64,000 bases of DNA from Castellaniella sp049673105 (GTDB lineage: Bacteria > Pseudomonadota > Gammaproteobacteria > Burkholderiales > Burkholderiaceae_B), in NCBI RefSeq assembly GCF_049673105.1, contig NZ_JBATXG010000026.1:1-64000 (forward strand), written 5' to 3'. The position numbers and the translations under genes were made by a program. The notes below the pieces were generated by a model. That model was not told where the DNA came from and did no database searches. It saw only the letters and a list, made by a program, of their open reading frames with translations. Positions 34,402-47,159 of this stretch are shown piece by piece; the stretch's first letter is position 1; every line of letters starts with the position of its first letter.

Positions 34402-34421
34402 ATTCAAACGATCGTTTGAAT
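34402..34421. promoter_or_regulatory. 20-bp perfect palindromic operator of the beta-oxidation operon
   Basis: ATTCAAACGATCGTTTGAAT is identical in all 20 bases to the palindrome at 1465-1484. It lies between the divergent dehydrogenase/hydratase gene and the transposase-like gene. A TetR-type fatty-acid regulator (PsrA/FadP class) is the likely partner; no such gene is in this window. Confidence 0.82.
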
Positions 34422-34509
34422 ACGGATCTGCGCCACGGCGGCTGCAAGCAAGACTTCTATAATAAGAGCTTGATGGATACGACAGCCAGACACGGCGCTC
34501 AACACACAC

Positions 34510-35280
34510 ATGGCCCGCCTTCCTCGTCTGTATGCCCCCCGCATCCCGCAATTGGTGCATGCGCGGTTCGCCCATATGCTGGCCCCTGCCGATGCACCGA
34601 CACCCGCAGCGGCATTGGACAAAATCGCCGGCTGGCTGGCCGAAGAAGCCGCCCGCGGCGCCAAACCTCATCATCTTGCGGCCTTACGGCCCGCCCGACC
34701 AGGCTCTGCGCCATCCGGCCCCGACATGGCGACTCTCGCCATTCATGCCTGGATAGCGCTGCCCGACCAGATCACCCTGTTGGCCACGCCGGGCGACGCC
34801 CAGGCCCTGCCGCGCCTGATGCAGGCGCTGGGGCGGCGGATGGGGGCCGGGCTACTACGCACGCGCGTTTACACGGGCCGCTACCATAATGCGCTGCTGG
34901 AACCAGGGCGCTGGGTCCTGCCCGCCATGCTCTGGGTGGAATCGCTGGCCGTCAGGACTCAGCAGGTCGCCGCTGCCACCCAGTGGCCCTGGTCCTCAGC
35001 CGCAGAACACGCGGGACACGCGCCCAGCGCCGCCTACCCTGCCGGCTGGCTGCTGGATCACCCCGACTACTGGCACGAAGGCGACACGCCATTCGCCCGC
35101 CAGGCGGCCTGGCGCAAGCGCCTGGCCGTCGGCCTGCCTGAATGGCAAAGCCGGCAGATCGAAGCCGCCCTGCACGGACAATGGGCGCTGGGGGAAAGGA
35201 TTTTCCTGACGCATCTGGGACGCCTGGCGTCCCGGCGCGTCAGCCCGGCGCCGCGTGGGCGGCCCCGGAAAGTCTCCTAG
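34510..35280 (+). CDS. Catalytically dead REP-associated tyrosine transposase (RAYT) homologue
   Basis: The 256-residue protein aligns along its length with TnpA-REP/Y1 transposases: opening MARLPRLYAPRIPQLVHARF, then HAWIALPDQITLLATPGDA, MQALGRRM, YTGRYHNALLE, and the WPWSSAAEHAG region. The HUH motif, normally PNHVHLL, reads PDQITLL here, so both metal-binding His are gone. The catalytic Tyr of the YIELNPVRA motif reads Trp in WVESLAVRT. The frame is nevertheless intact, which suggests a domesticated, non-transposing DNA- or RNA-binding protein, or a slowly decaying one. Confidence 0.8.
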   Translation: MARLPRLYAPRIPQLVHARFAHMLAPADAPTPAAALDKIAGWLAEEAARGAKPHHLAALRPARPGSAPSGPDMATLAIHAWIALPDQITLLATPGDAQALPRLMQALGRRMGAGLLRTRVYTGRYHNALLEPGRWVLPAMLWVESLAVRTQQVAAATQWPWSSAAEHAGHAPSAAYPAGWLLDHPDYWHEGDTPFARQAAWRKRLAVGLPEWQSRQIEAALHGQWALGERIFLTHLGRLASRRVSPAPRGRPRKVS

Positions 35281-35344
35281 ACGTGTAGTCACGACTGCGA
35301 TATCCGGGCAACATCCAGCGCCGCCCAATCAGGCAATTTCCGTC

Positions 35345-35626
35345 GTGGACATAGTCGGCCAATTGGAACAAAAAGCCAACGCCAATGCCCAGAAGCTGAA
35401 CTGGAAAACATCCATCGTCGACCTCATGAAGCTGCTCGACATGGACAGCAGCCTTAGCGCACGTAAAGAACTGGCAACCGAACTGGGCTGTCCCGCAGAC
35501 AAGATGAGCGACTCCGCGCAAATGAACATGTGGCAGCACAAGACCGTGCTGGCCCGATTGGCGGAAAACGGCGGCAACGCGCTGGACGACATCCTGCGCA
35601 TGGTGGGCAAAACAGATTCCCGTTAA
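35345..35626 (+). pseudogene. DUF3597 domain gene, apparently 5'-truncated
   Basis: The frame encodes the DUF3597 core (LNWKTSIVDLMKLLDMDSS, ARKELATELGC, MNMWQHKTVLARLAENGG). Full-length members start with an N-terminal MSxF segment and an Ala/Pro linker. Here only a linker-like APPNQAIS remains, joined upstream to unrelated sequence that overlaps the end of the RAYT-like gene. GTG 35345 or ATG 35255 could start a shortened protein, but no ribosome site is evident. The function of the family is unknown. Confidence 0.6.
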
Positions 35627-35679
35627 GCTCTGCGCTCGCAAGCACCGAGAGTAGCGAACCCGTTTCAAGCCACTCAAAC

Positions 35680-35712
35680 GTCCCATGCCTCCCGGACCAG
35701 AGGACATGGGAC
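35680..35712. terminator. Inverted repeat between convergent genes, weak terminator candidate
   Basis: GTCCCATG (35680-35687) pairs with CATGGGAC (35705-35712) across a 17-base loop, between the DUF3597 remnant and the end of the siderophore receptor gene. T-runs are lacking on both sides, so termination activity is uncertain. Confidence 0.35.
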
Positions 35713-35736
35713 TTATCAATCCCCCGTACGGATCGA

Positions 35737-38040
35737 TCAGAACGAGCTGGTCACTTCCATGAAAAAGCTGCGGCCAGGCTGGTTGTAGGTGTAGGCGCCG
35801 GCGCCGTAAATGTAGTTGGCATTGTCCATGTTCACCCCGATAGCGTTCCCGCGGCGGAAGATGCGCTTGTCGAACACATTGTCCACACCCGCCGTCACCC
35901 GCAGGTGCTTGTTGACCTTGTACTGCGTGCTCAGGCCGAACACGGCATAAGGCGGAATCTTGTCCGTCGCGCTGCCGGTCAGAGGCTGGCCGTAGTAATC
36001 GTATTTCGGCCCTTCCTGCTCACCATAGACCGTCGCTTTGGCGCGCAACGACCAGACTGACGTCACCGACCAGTCCAGTGCGCTGTTGATCGTGTATTCG
36101 GGGATGGTGGACAGGTGCTCGCCCGTCTCCTTGTTCTCCGATTCGATCATGTAGGTGAAATTCGTGGACCACAGCCAGTCCTGCGCGAAAGGCCAGGTCA
36201 GGTTGCCCTCGATGCCCTGCACGACGGCGCGGGGAATGTTTTCCCATTGGAAGACGTTCTGCTTGAGCTTGGTGCTCCCGACGAAAGAATCGATAGCGGT
36301 GCGTCCCGCCTCGATCTTGTCACGATAGTCATTGTGAAAATAGGTCAGGCTGGCGCCCAGCCCGTCCGGGCTGCGGAATTCGACGCCCAGTTCCTTGTTG
36401 ATGCTGGTTTCCGCCTTCAGATCCGGGTTCCCCAGCAGGAAGCAGCCTTCCGTGCCCCCCGGCGCATTGCCCCAGCAGCCATTGCCCGCGCTGTACAACA
36501 GATATCCGGCATTGCTCTGGTACAGGTTAGGCGCCTTGTACGCCCGGGCGATTCCGGCCTTCACCGTCCACTGGTCGTTGACCATGTAGGACAGATTCAA
36601 TGATGGACTCCAGTTGCTGCCCTGGATGCTGTGATGGTCAAAGCGCAGGCCGGGCGTCACGGTCCAGCGGTCACCGACGTACAGATTGTCTTCGGCGAAT
36701 ACGGAATAGATGTTGGCATGCACCTTGGGGTTGTACGCGAAGGGCACCTTGGGCATCTTTGCGCTCGGACTGTTGCGCGCGGCCAGATCCGATGCCTGGT
36801 CCTCCAGATCCTGGCGCACCCATTCCAGACCGAAGGTCCCCATCTGCTCGATGCCGCCCCAACTCAGGCGCCGGTTCAGTTCGGTATGGGCGGTCAGCGT
36901 GCGCAGATCAATGTCGCCGTAACCGCCGTCATTTACCTTGGGATTGGCGGGGTCGTTGAACGCGCCTTCGGTACCGCCGGCCAGACCTTCCAGCAGACGG
37001 GTATTGCGGCTCTGTTCATACTGCAGATAGCTCAGCGTGTGCGTGTCCGCATTCCAATCGCCATTGTGAGTAATGGAGTAGGCCTGACGATAGACGCGAT
37101 TCGTCTCGCCGCCCAGTTCACGCTTCACCATGTCATTGGTGTTGGTGTTCTGCGTATCGCCCACATAGATGTTGCCCTGACGCCCGTAGCCGGCCTCGAA
37201 GTCGATCTTGTGACCGGCGGCGGGCTTCCAGCTCAGCACGCCATTGACGTCACGACTCTTGAAGCCTTCTCGACCGGCGGGGAAGGTCCCCTTGTTGCTA
37301 CCCCCGCGTAAGGAAGCATGGTCCTGGTTGATGTCGTACGCATCCCCCTGGAAATTCGCCATGCTGCCGCCCAGGCGGAAATCCAGGCTGTCGGAGATCG
37401 GGCCAGTCAGGCTGAAGGTCGTGCGACTGGTCGAGCCCTCGTCGCTGTGTTCGGGCAGGTTGCCATAGACGGACACAGACCCGCTCAACTTATCCGCAGG
37501 CGGCTTGGTGATGATGTTCACCACCCCGCCCGCTGCACCGTTGCCGTAGCGGGCGGCAGCCGGTCCGGGCAGGACTTCGATGCGCTCGATCTGTTCGGGC
37601 GGCACCCAGTTGGTGTCGCCGCGTGTGTCGCGTTCGCCGCGCCAGCCGAAACGCACCGACCCGCGCGAGGACACGGGTTTGCCGTCGATCAGGATCAGGG
37701 TGTTTTCCGGCCCCATGCCGCGGATGTCGATCTGGCGGTTGTTGCCGCGTTGGCCGCTGGATGAATTGCCGGTCAGGTTCACGCCCGGCATGGTGCGGAT
37801 AATTTCCGACACGTCGGTGGCCGGCGGGGATTTCTGGATGTCCTGGGCGGTGATGGTGGACGCGCCCAGTGTCTGTTTCAGTTCCTGTTCGGCCTTGACG
37901 ACGACGCGATCCAGCTGGGTCACGTCCTTGTCTGCCGGGCTCGTAGCGGACTGCGCTTGCGCGGCAGTGCTCAACAGTCCTAGCGAAAGACATAGCCCCA
38001 GCGTCGGCAGCGCCTGGGTGGAACGACTTGAAAACGGCAT
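35737..38040 (-). CDS. TonB-dependent ferric-catecholate siderophore receptor (FepA/BfeA/PfeA type)
   Basis: The 767-residue outer-membrane receptor has a signal peptide (cleavage near TAAQA, residue about 29), a TonB box region (TQLDRVVVKA), a plug with the FepA-class pattern NNRQIDIRGMGPENTLILIDGKP and RYGNGAAGGVVNIIT, and a barrel ending in GRSFFMEVTSSF. It also carries the FepA-type ERDTRGDTNWVPPE segment. It is closest in type to enterobactin/catecholate receptors such as BfeA of Bordetella. Two Fur boxes precede it. An esterase gene lies upstream on the same strand. Confidence 0.93.
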   Translation of the reverse strand: MPFSSRSTQALPTLGLCLSLGLLSTAAQAQSATSPADKDVTQLDRVVVKAEQELKQTLGASTITAQDIQKSPPATDVSEIIRTMPGVNLTGNSSSGQRGNNRQIDIRGMGPENTLILIDGKPVSSRGSVRFGWRGERDTRGDTNWVPPEQIERIEVLPGPAAARYGNGAAGGVVNIITKPPADKLSGSVSVYGNLPEHSDEGSTSRTTFSLTGPISDSLDFRLGGSMANFQGDAYDINQDHASLRGGSNKGTFPAGREGFKSRDVNGVLSWKPAAGHKIDFEAGYGRQGNIYVGDTQNTNTNDMVKRELGGETNRVYRQAYSITHNGDWNADTHTLSYLQYEQSRNTRLLEGLAGGTEGAFNDPANPKVNDGGYGDIDLRTLTAHTELNRRLSWGGIEQMGTFGLEWVRQDLEDQASDLAARNSPSAKMPKVPFAYNPKVHANIYSVFAEDNLYVGDRWTVTPGLRFDHHSIQGSNWSPSLNLSYMVNDQWTVKAGIARAYKAPNLYQSNAGYLLYSAGNGCWGNAPGGTEGCFLLGNPDLKAETSINKELGVEFRSPDGLGASLTYFHNDYRDKIEAGRTAIDSFVGSTKLKQNVFQWENIPRAVVQGIEGNLTWPFAQDWLWSTNFTYMIESENKETGEHLSTIPEYTINSALDWSVTSVWSLRAKATVYGEQEGPKYDYYGQPLTGSATDKIPPYAVFGLSTQYKVNKHLRVTAGVDNVFDKRIFRRGNAIGVNMDNANYIYGAGAYTYNQPGRSFFMEVTSSF

Positions 38041-38059
38041 GAAACTTCCTTGCGATGCG

Positions 38060-38078
38060 AATGAGGATTATCAAGATT
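38060..38078 (-). promoter_or_regulatory. Fur box proximal to the catecholate receptor gene
   Basis: On the minus strand CTTGATAATCCTCATTCG matches the Fur hexamer pattern (GATAAT, CCTCAT) about 20-40 bp before the receptor start. Confidence 0.65.
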
Positions 38079-38093
38079 CGTGAGAATATAAAC

Positions 38094-38113
38094 GACAATA
38101 GTTCTCATTTGCA
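38094..38113 (-). promoter_or_regulatory. Second Fur box of the catecholate receptor gene
   Basis: On the minus strand AAATGAGAACTATTGTCGT fits a Fur box (typical AAATGAGAAT-type arm). It lies between the esterase stop and the receptor, 16 bp upstream of the first box. Confidence 0.7.
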
Positions 38114-38123
38114 ATCTAGTATT

Positions 38124-39005
38124 TCAAGGCATTGATGCTGATCCGCGATCTTCACTATCCAGCAGCCACCGCCACCCCGCCGCCAAGGCATCCTGCGGCG
38201 CAGTCCGGTGAATATGCCCCGATAGCACCACGTGGCGCAGCCGCAGATCGGGGCAGCCAGCCAGATCATCCGCCAGCGCCTGCACACCATCGACCATCGC
38301 GCGGCGTTGGCGCTTGAGCAACTGCCGCTCGCGCTCTTCCGCGCCCAGGCTTATTTCCGCCGGGCTGAGACCTTGCTCATATTCCCCTACCGTCAAGGAC
38401 AACCCCAGTCCCGGCAAGCCCTGCCGTTCCAGCCAGCCCAGACGTCGGCGCACCAGACGCCGGGCGTAGCCCTGCCCCCACCATACCGACGGGCTGGACA
38501 ACACATAGCCCTCAAAGGCCTGCGGCCTGTGCAGCAGCACATAGAGTGCAAATAAGGCCCCCAGCGAGTGGCCCGCCAGTACCTGGCGGCGGGGGTCCAG
38601 GCGAAAATCGCCCGCGACCCGGGCGCGGACCTGGTCCAGCGCATGCAGCCAATTGGCTGCCCCTGCCTGTACGCCAGCCGGCAGCGGACCTGGCCCCTGG
38701 AACCCGGCTGGCCCCATTGGCGCCTGCACATCCACCGTATCGTCGGCGACCAGTGGTTGCCGCCAATACCGGGGCGTGTAGTCCCAGACACGCTGCGCCG
38801 GCACCTGTGGCGCCATTCCCACCAGGATGCCTGGCAAGCCATCCGCCCCGGCAACCCGGCGCATCGTGTCAAACTGGTTAAGATCCAGCACATAGGCCAC
38901 CGGCCAGCCACCCGACGGCATCAAGCCGGGCGGCACGGCCAACCGCACGACGCAACGGCGATCACCGGGCAGGGGCATCTCGAACTCGGCGGAAACTGTC
39001 GTCAT
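38124..39005 (-). CDS. Putative siderophore esterase (IroE/BesA-type alpha/beta hydrolase)
   Basis: The 293-residue esterase-D-like protein has the nucleophile elbow GHSLGALFALYVLL near residue 144 (Ser), the VLSSPSVWWG strand-turn near 172-181, and a C-terminal catalytic His in LSGHIHRTAP. It has no signal peptide, so it may act in the cytoplasm or be exported in an unseen way. Proteins of this kind cut the trilactone of enterobactin or salmochelin to free iron. The receptor is downstream and the importer genes are divergent, which supports this role. Confidence 0.82.
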   Translation of the reverse strand: MTTVSAEFEMPLPGDRRCVVRLAVPPGLMPSGGWPVAYVLDLNQFDTMRRVAGADGLPGILVGMAPQVPAQRVWDYTPRYWRQPLVADDTVDVQAPMGPAGFQGPGPLPAGVQAGAANWLHALDQVRARVAGDFRLDPRRQVLAGHSLGALFALYVLLHRPQAFEGYVLSSPSVWWGQGYARRLVRRRLGWLERQGLPGLGLSLTVGEYEQGLSPAEISLGAEERERQLLKRQRRAMVDGVQALADDLAGCPDLRLRHVVLSGHIHRTAPQDALAAGWRWLLDSEDRGSASMP

Positions 39006-39039
39006 GACGGAGCCATCATTGATCCTCTATACTGGCACG

Positions 39040-39058
39040 ATTGTAAACGGTTCTCATT
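39040..39058 (+). promoter_or_regulatory. Partial Fur box before the siderophore permease gene
   Basis: ATTGTAAACGGTTCTCATT retains the TTCTCATT arm of Fur boxes and ends at the permease start codon, in the gap between the divergent esterase and permease genes. The match is partial. Confidence 0.5.
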
Positions 39059-39059
39059 C

Positions 39060-40115
39060 ATGAAACCTCCTCAAACCGCCCTTCCCGCCACACTGGAAAA
39101 CTACCGGCAGCTCCTCCGGCGTCGCTGGCTGCTGGTCGCTTTGCTGGGGCTCGTCATCCTGGTTTCCATCCTGGCCGACTTCATGCTGGGGCCTTCCGGC
39201 CTGGGATGGGCGGAACTCAGCCACGCGCTGTTCCAGCCAGCCCAAGCGGATCCGACCACCCGCGTGATCGTCTGGGACATCCGTCTGCCCTATGCGCTGA
39301 TGGCCGTGGCCGTAGGCCTGGCGCTGGGTCTGGCGGGCGGCGAAATGCAGACCATCCTGAACAACCCGCTGGCCAGCCCCTTCACCCTGGGAATCTCGTC
39401 AGCCGCCGCCTTCGGCGCCTCGCTCGCCATCGTGCTAGGCCTGTCGTTCCCCGGCGTGCCACAGTCCTGGATGGTGGCGGCCAATGCTTTTGTCTTCGCG
39501 CTGATATCCGCTCTGCTGCTGGATCTGGTCGCCCGCTGGGGGGCCATGAGCACATCCGGCCTGATCCTGTTTGGTATCGCTCTGGTGTTTTCTTTCAATG
39601 CCGCCGTCTCGCTGGTGCAGTTCGTCGCCAGCGCCGAAGCGCTGCAGGGTCTGGTGTTCTGGACCATGGGCAGTCTGGCCCGGTCATCATGGCCCAAACT
39701 GGGTATCCTGCTGCTGGTGATCGCCCTGTTGCTGCCGCTGTCGCTGCGCGATACCTGGAAACTGACCGCGCTGCGGCTGGGCGAGGACCGCGCCGCCAGT
39801 TTCGGCATCGACGTGCCGCGCCTGCGACTGATCTCGCTGCTGCGCATCAGCATTCTGGCGGCATTGGCGGTGTCCTTCGTCGGCACCATCGGTTTCGTCG
39901 GCCTGATCGCCCCTCACATCGCCCGACGCCTGTTCGGCGAGGATCACCGCTTCTACCTGCCGGGCAGCGCCCTGGTGGGCGGCACGATCCTGTCGCTGGC
40001 TTCGATTGCATCGAAGAACATCGTGCCGGGCATCATCGTACCGGTGGGGATCGTGACTTCGCTGGTCGGCGTCCCGTTTTTCCTGTCCGTCGTGCTGCGC
40101 CGACAGGTGAAATGA
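39060..40115 (+). CDS. Iron-siderophore ABC transporter permease (FecCD family)
   Basis: The 351-residue membrane protein has about ten helices and the FecCD/BtuC motifs: WDIRLPYALMAVAVGLALGLAGGEMQTILNNPLASPFTLGIS at about residues 78-119 and FVGTIGFVGLIAPHIARRLFGEDHR near 280-304. Only one permease gene is present, so it probably forms a homodimer in the inner membrane. It starts the operon permease-ATPase-binding protein; the ATG was set at 39060 because the longer frame runs through the opposite gene. Confidence 0.93.
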   Translation: MKPPQTALPATLENYRQLLRRRWLLVALLGLVILVSILADFMLGPSGLGWAELSHALFQPAQADPTTRVIVWDIRLPYALMAVAVGLALGLAGGEMQTILNNPLASPFTLGISSAAAFGASLAIVLGLSFPGVPQSWMVAANAFVFALISALLLDLVARWGAMSTSGLILFGIALVFSFNAAVSLVQFVASAEALQGLVFWTMGSLARSSWPKLGILLLVIALLLPLSLRDTWKLTALRLGEDRAASFGIDVPRLRLISLLRISILAALAVSFVGTIGFVGLIAPHIARRLFGEDHRFYLPGSALVGGTILSLASIASKNIVPGIIVPVGIVTSLVGVPFFLSVVLRRQVK

Positions 40116-40133
40116 CATGAAAGCCCGCTGAAT

Positions 40134-40916
40134 ATGCTGCAGATCCAGGATCTCTCGGTCGCCTACGGCCATCGCTCCATCATCCGCCAACTGACCGCCG
40201 GCCCCCTGGCACCTGGCCGGGTGGTCTCGCTGCTCGGCCCCAATGGCAGCGGCAAGTCCACCCTGCTCAAGGCCATCGCCGGCCTGCTGAAGGCCGACGG
40301 CCAGGTGCTGCTGGACGGTCAGGATCTGACCCGCCTGTCTTTTGAACGTCGCGCGCAGCAGGTCGTGTATCTGCCGCAATCCCTGCCTGCCGCCGTGCAT
40401 CTGCGGGTGTTTGAATCCGTGTTGGTGGCCGCCCGCGCATCCGATCTGGCGCCGCAAGCGCAGGATGCCAGCCCGGAACGCATCCTGCACGTGCTGTCGC
40501 GGCTGGGCATCGAACACCTGGCGATGCATTACCTGGACGAACTGTCCGGCGGGCAGAAGCAGCTGGTCGGACTGGCGCAGGCCCTGATCCGCACCCCGCG
40601 CCTGCTGCTGCTGGATGAACCGCTATCGGCCCTGGACCTGAACTACCAATGCCACGTCATGGACCTGCTGCGCCAGGAAACGCAGGAACACGGCCTGACC
40701 ACCTTGATCGTGCTGCACGACCTGAACATCGCCCTGCAGCGCAGCGACGACGCCCTGCTGATCCAGGCGGGTGAGCTGGTCGGCCACGGCAGTCCCGAGA
40801 CCGTCATCACCCCCGACGCGCTGGCCCAGGTCTATCAGGTCGAGGCGCGCGTGGAGACGTGTTCGCGCGGACTGCGGCACATTCTGATCGACGGGCTGTG
40901 CCAGCCTGCCGCCTGA
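40134..40916 (+). CDS. Iron-siderophore ABC transporter ATP-binding protein (FepC/FecE type)
   Basis: The 260-residue ATPase has Walker A GPNGSGKSTLL at about residues 36-46, Q-loop VYLPQSLPA, signature LSGGQKQLVGLAQAL near 139-153, Walker B LLLLDEPLSALDL and switch VLHDLN. It starts 18 bp after the permease stop and energises uptake of the siderophore or its ferric fragment. Confidence 0.93.
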   Translation: MLQIQDLSVAYGHRSIIRQLTAGPLAPGRVVSLLGPNGSGKSTLLKAIAGLLKADGQVLLDGQDLTRLSFERRAQQVVYLPQSLPAAVHLRVFESVLVAARASDLAPQAQDASPERILHVLSRLGIEHLAMHYLDELSGGQKQLVGLAQALIRTPRLLLLDEPLSALDLNYQCHVMDLLRQETQEHGLTTLIVLHDLNIALQRSDDALLIQAGELVGHGSPETVITPDALAQVYQVEARVETCSRGLRHILIDGLCQPAA

Positions 40917-40951
40917 CCGACAAACCCCTTGGCCTCAAGGCGACCCTCACC

Positions 40952-42145
40952 ATGTCCTTCCCGGATGACCGCCGCACAGTTCCCTTGACCCAGTCCGGCG
41001 GGCGGCCCGCAGCGCGGCTTGCAGGCGCGCTGACCGCACTGCTGCTGATGCTGGCCGCCCCCTTCATCGCACCGGCCAATGCCGCGTCCATCCAGGTCAC
41101 GGACGTTCTGGGCCGCACGGTGACGCTGCCTGGCCCCGCACAGCGCGTGGTGCTGGCTCAGGCCCGGCATTTTCAGGTGCTGTCCCTGCTGACTCCGGAT
41201 CCGGCCGCCATCCTGGCGGGTTGGTCCGACGAATTCAAGACCTCGTTCGCGCCGGACTACCAGGCCGCCCTGCAGCGTTTCCCCAGCCTGTCCACCGTCC
41301 CCGTCGTCGGGCGCCACGCGGCGGATTCGTTCTCAGTGGAAAGCGCGCTGGGGCTGCGACCAGATCTGGTGGTGATGACAGCCTCCTTTGCCGGTCTGAA
41401 GGCAGGGCAGGCCGCCGATGAATCCCCCCTCATCCGCCGCTTCGAAAGCGCCCAAGTCCCGGTCATTGTGATCGACTTTTTCATACACCCCCTGGACAAC
41501 ACCATCCCCAGCCTGCGGGCTTTGGGCAAAGCCATCGGCCACGAAACGCAGGCCGAGGATTTCATCCGCTTTTACAAGCAGCACATGCAGGCCATCGCCC
41601 AGCGCCTGGCCGATCTGCCGGAAGGCCGGCATCCGCCCGTCTTCGTCCATGCCCACGCCGGCAGCACGGACTGCTGCAACTCGCCCGGCGTGGGCACGTT
41701 CAACGAGATGGTTCGCTATGCCGGCGGTCGCAACATCGGCGCCGACGTGCTGAGAAGCGCCACCGGCAAGCTGAATTTCGAATATATCAACGCCAGCGCG
41801 CCGCAGGTCTATGTGGCGACCGGCACAGGTTCCCGCGCCGCCAAAGGGCTGGCCATCGGCGCAGGGGTGGACGAGAACGAGGCCCGCGCCAGCCTGCAGC
41901 GCCTGATCGATTCCAATCGCCTGGGGGCTCTGCCCGCTGTGCGGTCCGGCAATAGCCACGGCGTCTGGCATGCCTTCAACGATTCGCCGCTGCATGTGGT
42001 GTTCATCGAAGCGCTGGCCCGCTGGATCCATCCCGACCGTTTCCAGGACATCCAGCCAGCCGACACGCTGCGCGACATCAATGCGCGTTTCCTGGCGGTC
42101 CCCCTGCAAGGCACCTATCTGGTGAATCTGCGACCGCAGCCGTGA
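40952..42145 (+). CDS. Iron-siderophore ABC transporter periplasmic binding protein
   Basis: The 397-residue class III binding protein has a signal peptide (LTALLLMLAAPFIAPANA, cleavage near residue 48) followed by the typical ITDxLGRxVxLP start (IQVTDVLGRTVTLPG). Later blocks include ALGLRPDLVVMTAS, DFFIHPLDNTIPSLRALG and NEMVRYAGGRNIGADVL. ATG 40952 was chosen over an upstream frame overlapping the ATPase. It delivers the ferric siderophore to the FecCD permease. No lipobox is seen. Confidence 0.9.
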   Translation: MSFPDDRRTVPLTQSGGRPAARLAGALTALLLMLAAPFIAPANAASIQVTDVLGRTVTLPGPAQRVVLAQARHFQVLSLLTPDPAAILAGWSDEFKTSFAPDYQAALQRFPSLSTVPVVGRHAADSFSVESALGLRPDLVVMTASFAGLKAGQAADESPLIRRFESAQVPVIVIDFFIHPLDNTIPSLRALGKAIGHETQAEDFIRFYKQHMQAIAQRLADLPEGRHPPVFVHAHAGSTDCCNSPGVGTFNEMVRYAGGRNIGADVLRSATGKLNFEYINASAPQVYVATGTGSRAAKGLAIGAGVDENEARASLQRLIDSNRLGALPAVRSGNSHGVWHAFNDSPLHVVFIEALARWIHPDRFQDIQPADTLRDINARFLAVPLQGTYLVNLRPQP

Positions 42146-42189
42146 CGCCGCGTCTGGCAGGGTCTGGCCCAGGACCGCTCGCGCTACCT

Positions 42190-42370
42190 TGAATCAGGGA
42201 TAAGAATTTTTAGCGCCTCTCAATCAGGGTTTTCCCGATAAAGAAACCGATTATCGATAAAGATGTTAAGTGTTTTCATATTATTTGATACGACCCCATT
42301 TTTAATATAAGAAATATCAAAGCAGAATAAATAGGGACACATCAAATAAAAACCTATTGTCGGCACGGGT
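42190..42370. other. AT-rich gene-free segment upstream of gltB
   Basis: The 305-bp gap 42146-42450 holds no recognised gene. Its middle part, about 42190-42370, is far richer in A and T than the surrounding DNA (for example TTTTTAATATAAGAAATATC). It may hold the gltB promoter and sites for DNA-bending or silencing proteins; no consensus promoter could be fixed. Confidence 0.5.
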
Positions 42371-42388
42371 TTGTCAGCGTAATTTTCT

Positions 42389-42420
42389 GATTCCACCCAG
42401 ATTCCACCCACTAGGGGTGG
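42389..42420 (+). promoter_or_regulatory. Tandem 11-bp repeats and inverted repeat before gltB
   Basis: GATTCCACCCA occurs twice in direct succession (42389-42399 and 42400-42410), a period of about one helical turn. It is followed by CTAGGGGTGG, so CCACCC and GGGTGG form a short inverted repeat. It lies about 30-60 bp before the gltB start and looks like a regulator or translational control site. Confidence 0.45.
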
Positions 42421-42450
42421 CATCTGCGATTCAGCCCTGCGAGCCCTGCC

Positions 42451-47145
<4,695 letters not shown>

Positions 47146-47159
47146 AGGAATACCGCATC

